This document shows, one piece after another, positions 48,001 through 60,000 of a DNA stretch of 64,000 nucleotides. The first letter of the stretch is position 1, and every line of letters starts with the position of its first letter. The translations under genes were made by a program, and so were the position numbers. The DNA lies in NCBI RefSeq assembly GCF_963676685.1, contig NC_092354.1, positions 69,490,178 through 69,554,177 on the forward strand, read 5' to 3'. This stretch comes from Mytilus edulis (lineage: Eukaryota > Mollusca > Bivalvia > Mytilida > Mytilidae). A model generated the notes under the pieces. It worked only from the letters and a program-made list of their open reading frames with translations. It was not told the origin of the DNA and ran no database searches.

Positions 48001-51000
48001 TTGACAATGCACGTTTGTTAGAGACAATTTTTATAATTGTTAAAATTTGAAGCCAAATTGAGGGCGTAAAATATATTATCAAATATACATAACAAATGAT
48101 ATTTTAAAAGAGGGGTAAAAGATACCAAAGGAACGTACAGACTCATAGAACAAAAATAAACTGACGACGCCATTGCTAAAAAAAAAAGAAAGAAAACAGA
48201 GACATATGTTCCTATAGTCATACAGAGTGTAACATCACAGAATACGCACTAACGGAATCATGCTTCTTGTCAAATCACGGAATATGCACTTACGAAGTTG
48301 CCATTGTTATCTGATCCCGGATAATTCACATAAGGAATAATAATCATTGTAAGATCCCGGATAAAGCACATACGAAGTAATATTTAGTGTCAGATCACGT
48401 AAAATGCAATTATGAGGCCACAAATATTTTCAGATCACGAATAATGCATTTATCATGTCCCAATCATTGCTTGATCCTCGTTTAACGTCATGATCACTCC
48501 CTTTCCTTTTTGAGGCTTGTTAAACCTAGGATTTGTTTTGCATAGTTGTGAAATTTTAAAACAAGAGCTCTATTTTTCAAAATAAACGGGTGCCACATGT
48601 GGAGCAGGATCTGCTTACCCTTCCGGAGCACCTGAGATCACTGAGTTTTTGGTGGGATTCGCGTTACTTATTCTTTAGTTTTCTATGTTGTGTCATGTAT
48701 ACTATTGTTTGTCTGTTCGTCTTTTTCATTTTTAGCCATGGCGTTGTCAGTTTATTTTCCATTTATGAGTCTGACTGTCCCTCTGGCATCTTTCCTCCCT
48801 CTTTTAAGGACATTTTACCATTAACTTTCAATACTTGGTCTCAATGATCTTCAACTTTGTACTTTATTGGCATTATTACTATTTTGATCCGAGCGTGACT
48901 GATGAGTCTTATGAAGACGAAACGCGCGTCTTGCGTATTAAATTATAATACTGGTACCTTTGATAACTTTTTATCATTAACTTTCAATACTTACAGTCCA
49001 CCCGCCTCCATTATCATTCATTTCACAGAGTACATTCATGGTGCCATTTATATTGAGTTGGTATATACCAGTTTTACAGATAGGACTTTTGAGATCAGAA
49101 CAGTCCATCTTTACATCACATATATTTGCTACAATAAAGATATGTTCAGAAGTAATACTTGATCTTAGAAATGTAATTCAATTAGCTCATTGTTCAAATG
49201 GAGTATCATAAATGACTAACGCCTTGGAATTTACATATTTTCTTTCATCATAAGTTAAAAAGTGGCGAAAGATACCAAAGGTAATTTTAAACTCAAATGG
49301 CTCAATTAACTGACAGCGACATGGCTTTAAACAGAACTAGACAAATAAACAACAGAATACATTACACAACATAAAGATAGTACTATGACATGGAGGGGAG
49401 GTATCATGTTTTAACACATACAAAATATTAACTGATACTCTGCGATCCTTATTTCCATGCCTCCTGTTAGAAGTAACATATTTTAAACCATATTTTACTT
49501 GCCGTAGTTGAAAAAGAAGGTTTTCAATCGGTTTTTTTTTGTTCGTTTTTGTTTTTATACATTAAAAGCAGTCAAATATATCTGTACTCAAGTCTACGAT
49601 TTCAAGTTTTTGACCTTTGAAATAAATATTATCAATTAATAGCTACCGACAATTTCGAAACACAACAGATAAATTAGATGTTTTGACCGAATTTACCGTT
49701 ATAAATCAAACATTCTGCGATATAAAGTAAAATCATTTAACTACAATGACAATTCATCCGTAGACCTTGCAGTCAGAACGGTATCGATAGCAAATAATAT
49801 CAAATATACGAAACAACTATTTAGCACATGAATATTTGATCTTTCTTTTCTTAATGTGTAGTAATAACAATAGATTTTCAGATTGTTTCAACTTACTTTC
49901 ACATTGAGGACCAGTCCACTCATCAGGGCACGTACATAAATAGCTGTTCACCTGGTTAAGACAGATGCCGCCGTTTTTACAAGGCTGTGCATCGCACGGT
50001 GCTCCTGTAAATGGATAAAAAACGGTATTGTTATTTTTACATTATTGGTTTAATTTTAATAATAACGACTTGTAATACTTTTTGATTCATAGGCGTGGTA
50101 TTTTATCATATTTTTTCACAAATGAACACGGATCTGAGCATTCCAGTCAGTGTAAAAATTTCGTTTTATTTTTTATTTTATGACAATCATCACATACGAC
50201 AAATTTACAGATTTTTACATGCATTTAGTAACCATTACGTTTCCAAACTCTGAATAATTTCAGTTTTCTTGGGGTTTTGTTTTTTGTCGCATTAATAATA
50301 CAATAAGATTATTGTGTCAATCATTCATTCTGAGTTCAAAGTCGTTCATACATATAAAAACATTGGTACATGAGCTTTTCTTTGTAAAGATTTTAACAGG
50401 TTTATTTCCGTTTTGTGGATATTAACGTACAAAAAGTTTGTTTGAAATATGTGTATACTACATAAAAAAAGGTTCATGAAATAAACTTCGATACGTATTT
50501 ATTGCAGCTGTTTATGTAAACAATTCAAATGACTCTATACCTTTGCCATGTTTGCGAATTTGTCAAGTTCCGCTAGATTAAGTCATATCGGTAAAATCGT
50601 CATGATAATAGTGTTTGGATCATTTTTTTTTCTGAATAAGAAATACCAATTACAAATAAACTATTTTTCAAATAAGAGTGTGTGATGTACTTTTTTTGAT
50701 ACAACTAACAACAAAAAGAAGTGACTATATAGAGTGTAGTTAAAAGACATAGGTTGACATAATTTGGGGGGGGGGGGGGGGGGGAATTAAAACTAAGAGC
50801 CTGAATTTAACTAATGATTATATACAAAACACAATTAAAACTCACCAATAGGTTGCTCATTCATTTCTGGCAAAGCAAATTAAACAAAAATGTATTAGAC
50901 ATATCTTTGACCTCTCAACCGTACCTTTACCTTATCACCGAAAATGGTGAGACAATACGAGTTTTATTAATGTAAGTTAATCATGATTTAGATTAGAAAA

Positions 51001-54000
51001 GTAACTGTAATAAGAGGCAGCAGACCACACTGGGTCAAGCAAACATTATTAGTTGAGTAAAAATCGAAAATATCCTGGAAAACATGAAGAAAGAAAATCG
51101 TTCAAAAAACAAACGATCTAGAAAACATTCATTTTTGATATTTGTATTTTAGTGATAATATCGATTTGATTTTTTGTTAAGGATTGGAAGTCGTACATTA
51201 GTACAGATTATATAAAAAAAAAAATAATATTTAAATAAATAGGTTTATATATTATTTACAATTATCTACCGTTTAATTATTTTATAATTGCTTATTCTGA
51301 ACGCTGATAAGATAACATCAATATATCGAGTACTGATATAATGAAATCATTTATTAAGCTGTTGGTCAAATCAAGCATTGACATTAAAATTAAAAAAATG
51401 AATGGATAACAGTTTAAAAAGTAAAATCACAAAAATACTGAACTCCACGGAAAATTCAAAACGGAAAGTCCACATGGCAAATTCAAATGATAAAAGACAT
51501 CAAACGAATGGTTAAACAACTGTCACATTCCTGACTTTGTACATACATTTTCAAATGTAGAAAATGGTGGATTGAACCTTTTTTTTATAGCTCTAAACCT
51601 CTCACTTGTATGACAGTCGCATCAAATTCCATTATATTCACAACGATACGTAAACGAAACAGACATAATAGGTAAAATAGTCAATATAGAGGTACAGCAG
51701 TCATCACTGTGTCACAATCTCAATTAGGACAAAAACAAAGAAATTGTAAATCAACCCATAAAGGATTGCAATATTTGAAGTCCTGTGACTGAATGGCAAG
51801 GTTCACATCAACTCGAGTGTAGAGTCACGTGTTTGACGTCAGAATGTAAACGTCACACAGGAAGAATTATAAAATAAATTTTGTTCAAATTATTTTCAAA
51901 ATTGTATACAGGGTTGAAAAATGTATAGTTCTGGTAGAACTAATTCAGAAAAAGATCGAGATTTAAAATCATCCAGAAGATCTTTCGAATATTGAAATGA
52001 TTTATATCATTAAACATTTTGACTTGCTTTAGAAAATTCTGTTTCCGTTATGTTTGTACATTGTTAGCGATTTGGAGCTTGATATATTGTATAGTGTTTG
52101 CTGAAAAAACTGAACACAGAAAACAGAACCAAATTTGTATTAACTAATCATTTTCATGGAATGATACCCTGTCCAGTGTAGTTTGAGGAAGGGAACTGAA
52201 ATGACACATTTTAAATACTGGTACTGCAATACATGTATATTCATTCATTTTAATTATTTCTAATATCTTAATAAAACATAGAATTGGTAGCTGCAATGTA
52301 AAATCTCAAATTGTAAAGACACTAAAGTAAACTTCTACTTCGTTAAATCATAAACTAACTTTGCTCTCAATTGTGATATGACATTTAAGGTCCTCGAGGG
52401 AACAGTAGAAATATCTAATATTGTCTTTGCTTTGTTAACACCTTGTCTCTAAATAAAAAACCTCCAGCTCTAAATTGTTAAAGATGATAAGATTGTTTTA
52501 GTGTTGTTGGGTTGTTGCATCAATGACACAAAACCATACATTTTCTTTCATTCCTAGCAACAACATAGTCATTAGCGAACACTATCAACTCAATACAATC
52601 AAGGATATTGTTTATTCAAACCAGAGAAACACCATCAATGTACAAATGACTTCGGTTAAATTTAGGATTTAAAAAAAATTGACAATCAGAAACTACATTC
52701 ATTTGGCGAACAAGGTTATTTTGTCCAAAGGGTGGCGTTTCTCATCTTAAGTATGTTGTGTATTAATGGTGATATTTTGTAAACTTTTTGTTTAGTTTTT
52801 GTGGACTTTACTCGTTAAAGCTTCCATCCTATTATCCCTTTAGTGCTCTTATGTGGAATAATTCCACTGTAGATTTATTTTTAAAATTGATCGAATGGAA
52901 TTAAAAAATAAATAGTATATGATACATGTTTTGACGAACCATATAGTAATTTCTACATTTACGCTTAAACGAACATTACATAAACTTGCAATATCCAAAG
53001 AGGACAAAATGAACAACAAAAATCTTTGTAATTGGGAAATAGTCTTACTAAGAAAGTTATTAAGTGTTGAAGTTTACTCACGATACGATACACAAACGTG
53101 TCCATTCTTATCCAATGGAACACACTTTTCACGTTCCTTACAGGGATTGGTAGGCAGACAACTATCTCCTTCCTGAAATTAAAGTTATATAAAGAAAATA
53201 AGTACAAATAACAAAAAGAACGCAAAATTTGTTTTTGTATGCTTAACGAATGAAACACAAGTAAACATGCTTTCACGTCGATGTTTCTTCGCGATAAATC
53301 ATATAATGCTGATACAGCGTTAAGCAAACACCAATCATTAAGTCCTATTAAAACATGTCATTGTTTTGCACAATGTAAAGCCAGATTGGATAAAGAAGGC
53401 TCCAAAGGTCCGTGTATATCTGCGTTCATTCGTTTTTCGTTTTGAAATATCAAAAACAAAAAACAAAAAACGAAAGTGTTTTCATTTTTGGTTTTTGATT
53501 TCTTAAAAACCAAAATGAAAAACAAAAGTGTTTTCGTTTTTCGTTTTTGATTTCACAAACAAAAAACGAAAAACAAAAGTATTTTCAATTTTCAATTTTG
53601 ATTTCTCAAAATCTAAAATCGAAAAATGAAAGTGTTTTCATTTTTCATTTTTGATTTCACAAAAACAAAAAACGAAAAACGAAAGTGTATTTATGTTATC
53701 TTTCCAACACAGTTTAATTGTCATTCAAAAAATGACAATGTTGTCATTTGTTATTCATTTAAAGATCGTTAAAGTATACATGCTCAGCGGTTGTCAGATC
53801 AATACTACTTTAATCGAAGATAATGTCGACGGATGCAAAAGTCTTTATCAATCTAAACAATAAGGGTGCGTGATCTTTACTTTTAAGTTTGGAGAGGTTA
53901 ATCTTAGATGATAATACTGTAGCGTAACTAGCCTCTTTTACAAATAAGGCAAACTATATATTGTTGGCGAGGGAGGGGCTCAAGGACTCCAGAAGAACTG

Positions 54001-57000
54001 GAAAAAATGATACAAAATCTTTCATACCCTTTCTTAATCTAAAGCGCAAGTTTTAATTTATCTATTTTATTATGTTCTGGTCTCGGAGCAAAATATATAG
54101 ATACAGTGTAAGACTTTTAGTATTGACATGTATGAACAATATCAAAAGACATAATGTAGGATGATGAAAAAAATAATGTAATCCACAAAGTCAAGTGTGT
54201 GGCTATTGTTAGTTTGGATTGGAAATTTTCTCACCGGAACGGTGATCGAACCAGGAACTTATGTTTTTGTATAGTCCGATGCACTAACCTATGTTACTTT
54301 TGTATAATGAGGATCAATGGTCTAGTTCCTCGTTGAAGACCCTCCAGCTCCTCTCAAGATGAAGAACAGGCATAAAAGCCCTGTTCATTAATAATTTGTA
54401 TTTTTTCTATATATTGTGTGCGATTTTGTCCCGTGAACATTTACTCCACATCTCTTTATTTCGGACCTGGACACGGCTCAATGCTAGTTTAGACCTCCAA
54501 TGTTAAAGGTCATATGTTTTTTTTTAAATTATTTGATGCCGTGGGATTGGGATTGGGATTTGTATACACTGTAAAAGTTTAATTTTACTTGTCCGGTACT
54601 TTTCAAAACATCTTCCGAACAATATCTGGACGTCGGTGTCGTGGGCATGTACAATTGCTAAACCACACATGAACGTTCTTTAGTCTTCTTAGATCTATTC
54701 CAACTTGTAGTCTTTTTGAGTCTACGACAAGCAGAATATGATATTTTATACCATTAAATATTGAAGCCATAGTCATGAAGATCGATTACTTGATTGGTGT
54801 TCCGTTAACGTAGCCGCAGAACAAAAACGCGAGAGCTACTTTTGAATATTTCTACAATTTTAAGTAGTTTTCCACTCACAAACACAATAATATTTTCAAC
54901 ATTTATTAAAATATTTTTTTTTTTACACTTTTACACTTTTATGTTGTTTTAAAATATCAATTTGACTTGAATTTGGGATCCCGCTAACATGTTTACCCCC
55001 GCCACATTTAAAATGTATGTGCCTGTCCTAAGTCTGGAGCCTGTAATTCAGTGGTTGTCGTTTGTTTATGTGTTACATTTTTGTTTTTTGTTCAATTTTT
55101 GTGCATAAATTAGGCCGTTAGTTTTCTTGTTTGAACTGTTTTACATTGTCATTTTGGGGCCTTTTATATCTGACTATGTGGTATGGGCTTTGCTCATTGT
55201 TGAAGGCCGTACGATGACCTATAGTTGATAATTTCTGTGTTATGTTGGTCTCTTGTGGAGAGTTGTCTCAATAACAATCATACCACATCTTCTTTTTTAT
55301 ATTTATATGAGTATATTTAATAAACATGTATATACCAAGCTAAGTCAGTTTATATCTTGTTTTTCGTCTGAATATACAAAAGGCGAGGAGAGCTACTTTG
55401 ATAGATCAGGTTGACTGATAAGCTGTCTATATAAAGTAATGGGACAATGCATGGCATGAAGACATCACCAAATCACCGTATGCAATACTCAAAAAGACAT
55501 CCAGAGCTTACCATATAGTCATCAACTACCCACTAACAGGCCGTGAGCTTTGGTTGGCTTTTAACTCAAATCCAAGAGCACAGCAAAATGTCAAAATATT
55601 CTATTCAAACTGGGTGACCTGGGAGAAAAAAATTGAAATTTCCAAAGAAACAAACACCCCTCAACTTTTAATAAGGAGATTTGGTATTAATGCAAATGAG
55701 TCAACTATCCAACAAAGTTCAAATGTAGTGGATGTAAGCAATTATATATAGGCAACCATATAATCTTCAACAATGAGAAAAAAACATACGGTAGTGTCGG
55801 CTACAATAGTCCATGAATTGAAAAATATGAAACAGTTCAATTGAGAAAAATAACAGCCTATTTTAAAACAACATGAATTACGAAAAACACATATAAAAGA
55901 CATCAACAAACGAAAACCGTTGAACTACATGCTCCTGAGTTGGAGCAGGCACATGCAATATATTGGGCGTTTAACATGCTTGTAAACAGCCGGGACAGTT
56001 TTGTTACAGCACAGTATAAGAACAAATCAGTGGAAAAGGGCTTAACGTATGAGATCGATACAAAACAGAAGAAAAAAAAGGTCTAACAAAAACACATACC
56101 GAATGTGGCAGGGTATTTTTACCTCGTTTTCAAACAATCAAAGTACTGAAGTACTGAACATCGAATGACTGCAAGTTCTTTTGGATTGTCACAAGCACTT
56201 GTCTCAGAAAAAAATCACAATCTCTATACTTGAAAGTGAAGTACAGATATATTTTTTTTGAAACTCAGTACACATATACTATATCATATGATCTTTTTAA
56301 TTTCAATGCCAAATATAGAGTTCTGACCCTCAATTCCACGGTCCACTAGACATGGAAAATGATAGTGCGAGTGGGGCATTTATGTGGTATGGACACATTC
56401 TTATTCAAATCCTTTATTAAAGAAGCCAGTAAATTTACTACAGATAACACTACATTTGTAAATTAGACGCACTAATCTAATCAAAATGTATATCTCTGAT
56501 TTCGTAATACTTATGTGTATAAGAAAATTAATATATATATTAATTTTGATAAGATTGTTGAACGAACGCGTTCAATCTGAGGATTTTATTCTTGCCAATT
56601 TTTCCGACCGAGCAGAGCGAGTCGAAAACAATTAAATAGACGTCTTTCAAGCCAAAGTTAATATGTTTGCTATACACACATATGATTTTATTAAACTTGG
56701 TTATCAATTATTAATAAAAAAAATAGTCCTAGATAATAAAAAATCATGAAATATTTGGTCTAGTTATAAAAAAATCACACAAAAAAAAAAAAAAACAGTA
56801 GTTGTCGTTTGTTGATGTCGTTCTCGCTTCTCGTTTTTTAGCTCACCTGGCCCGAAGTGTCAAAAGAGGGACGAAAGATACCAAAGGGACAGTCAATAAA
56901 AGTCAAGTGTGCTTTTCTCATATCTTGGCGTCCGTCGTCGTAACTTTTACAAAAATCTTCTCCTCTGAAACTACTAAGCCAAATTCAACCAAACTTAGCC

Positions 57001-60000
57001 ACCATCATCATTGGGTTATCTAGTATAACAAATGTGACCGGAAGAGCATTGAGGACTCATCAGTGACGCTCATATCAAAATATTTATAAAGCCAAACAAG
57101 TACGAAGTTGAAGAGCATTGAGGATCCAAAATTCCAAAAAGTTGTGCCAAAAACGGCTAAGGTAATCTATTCCTGGGATAAGAAAATCCTTAGTTTTTCG
57201 AAAATTCAAAGTTTTATATTCAGAAAATTTATAAACATGACCACATAATTGATATTCATGTCAACACTGAAGTGCTGACTACTGGGCTGGTGATACCCTC
57301 GGGGACGAAACGTCCACCAGCAGTGGCATCGACCCAGTGGTGTAAATAGTTATCAAAGGCACCAAGATTATAATATAGTAAGACACGCAAGAATAAAAAA
57401 AAAAATATTTGGCCTTCAATGTCTCTACCTTTTTTAATGTGAGTAACTTCATTGTTCACTTAGATTTCGATTTTGATATTGTTTTTGCTAGTTTCCATAA
57501 TAGATTTCCGGTAATTGTTCTTCATAAAACCCTATGGGAAAGCACATTAATTAAATTTTTCAAACGTTTATTGGAACCCAATGATTTTGCAAGGTGTTGC
57601 AACCTGTAATGTAAAAATGTTACAGCCGATTGAACTGAGTGTGTAGGCAAAGGTAGCATATCCTTGGTTAGATTGCTTGTATTATTAGGTTAGGTAAACT
57701 ACCCTCCATTAAGAGTAGACTAGTTCGACAGATAACCAATCAATATGTCTGTAGGACTAGGCTCCTTCTACAGGAGGGTGGTATACCTTACCTAGTTACT
57801 TCATAGTTCAGCTAACAAACAAGCGATCCAAAGATATTATCTTTGTCTACACACTCATTGTAATCGGCTGTAATGAAAATGCGGAGTTTGTGAGACCAGG
57901 CTCAAGCAGCCAGTCGGTAGCAGTCAGTTTTCAAATATATAAAAACAAATATTGCATAAGACTCAAACGTACTTCAAATGTTTTTATTAATATATAACCA
58001 CTATATCATCAGTTTTTAAAATATAATTCAGCAGTCAAAGACACTTTTCAATGAATATTAAAATTTCATTTCTGGTTTATTTAAGAATTGAATGCTTTTT
58101 TTTTGTTACTTCATTGAGGTGTAAAGCGATGACCGAAATACATTTTGTATGAAAAGCGGAAGCGCTTCATTCTGAAAATGTACGCACGGTCAACGCTTTT
58201 ACAATCCTATGAAGTTACAAAAAGAAGAATTCAATATTTATAATTACATGTTTTAGCTAGGATCATGAAAACACGTTTTTTATCAAGTTTTTTATTAAAT
58301 TCACCTTTGCACTTTATTGTGGGACCTCGTGTCATCATGAATAATGATTTTCGTTGTGTAATGTAACATGAGATGTGCAGTTAGCCAATCAGAATAACGA
58401 ATTATTATGAAACATACATCTTATGTTATTATTAGTTATATAAAGCCAAAATCAATCGCTTTCGATATATTACACAGCGTACTGCCCGCTTTACATTTTA
58501 AATAGTCAACACTTGGGGTGTTTATAGAATCGTAAATAATTATGATTTATTTTTTTTAATGATGACAAAATTGCACTATTGGGTGAAATAGCTTTCCTTA
58601 TTATCGGCATCCTGTCAAAGAGTTCATGAAAAGTAATAATAATTCTGCATTAAAAGAAAAGAAAGTTGCACTCGTGCTTTAACTTTTTTTTTGCCACACA
58701 AAACTGTTTTTACAAAACATTCTACCTCTGAACTAGTGGATTTCGCTTAAATATGACTGGACAAAAGCGCATTTAAGGTTTATTTTTTGTATTCAAAGTA
58801 TGGTGGGCAAATAAATTATTTATTAGCTTAAAAAAGATTGATCCGTGCTATAAATTAACTTGTAATTTTGATCAAGTAGGCCCTAGATCTCTAGCTTACG
58901 TTCTCACCTAGTGCAGATAAAAGTATTGACGCAGAATTTTTTTATTACCTGTCTGGTAAGGGTTTTTATAGGGTATACGACCTCAACTTAAGACCTACTT
59001 TAGAAGAAAAAAAATAAGCAGAACAACACCCTGAATTTTTCTACTGTAGAACCCAGCTACCCAGCTTCCCTTTGCACCTAGTGAGGATAATTTTTATTAC
59101 ATTTTCGGTAAGGATGGAGTTCGGTGTTCGACCCCAACTTTGGACGTATCTTTGAAAAAAAATAAGCTAAACAACAACCTTGATTTTTTTCTCCAGCAGA
59201 CATCAGCTACCAAGCTCCCCTTTACACATTGTTCAGACAGAAGTATTTCCGTAGACATTTGTTTATTAACTTTTAAGTAATGATGGGGTATGGTGGGTAG
59301 CTAAAGGTCCACTTGAAAAAAATTTACAGGGTAAATAATGAAAGCACGATTCTTAATTAATAGACATAGAAATAAAGAGAAACCGTATGATAACCAATAG
59401 CAATCTCCCAGAGACAAACTAACGTTCATTAATGCAACTAGTATGATGGTCTTGATGCGGGGATCTTAATTTCTGTATTCTTTGATATTTTATGCCATAT
59501 TTCTCTATTCTTTATACTTTTTGACAATTATTCTCTTATCATTACATTTTAACACCATTATTCTAGCCGTTTTATTTATTTCTTGGTCCATTGTCTCTAT
59601 TATTTATATTTTTTGTCCACTATTCTCAATTCCATAATTCCCCATCAACGACCTCTAGTTAATATTACCTTATAGTCTTCACAAATAAGCAAAATTAATA
59701 CCTTATAGGCTCCTAATGACAAACCAATTTAATATCCCAGTTTGAATTGTGAAATTGCGGAAATTTTGAAAATTTGATCAAGCAAAATACATTATCGTCC
59801 TCGTAGTTCGTAAAATACTGGCAGATGGATCTTGGTCATCAATTCTAATAATCTTGGATCGACCTTTCTAAACCTAAAAGTAATAAAGTTCACGCACCCA
59901 TATTGTTCCGATTGCTAAAGACTTTTGCATCCGTCGACATTATCTTCGATTAAAGTAGTATTGATCTGACAACCTCTGTGCATGTATAATTTAACAACCT

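Larger units (their letters stand above)
50005..53081. other. Gene A intron 2
   Basis: A 3,077-bp intron with a run of 19 G (50766-50784), the possible microexon (50846-50866), an inverted CCTGTACCAAGTCAGG-family fragment (about 51500-51640) and, near 51100-51320, sequence related to the duplicated units of gene B intron 2. Confidence 0.6.

Noticed and set aside
57640..57720. Possible tRNA-like fold
   Set aside because: The pairing belongs to the 254-bp foldback MITE. There are no A-box or B-box motifs and no anticodon arm.
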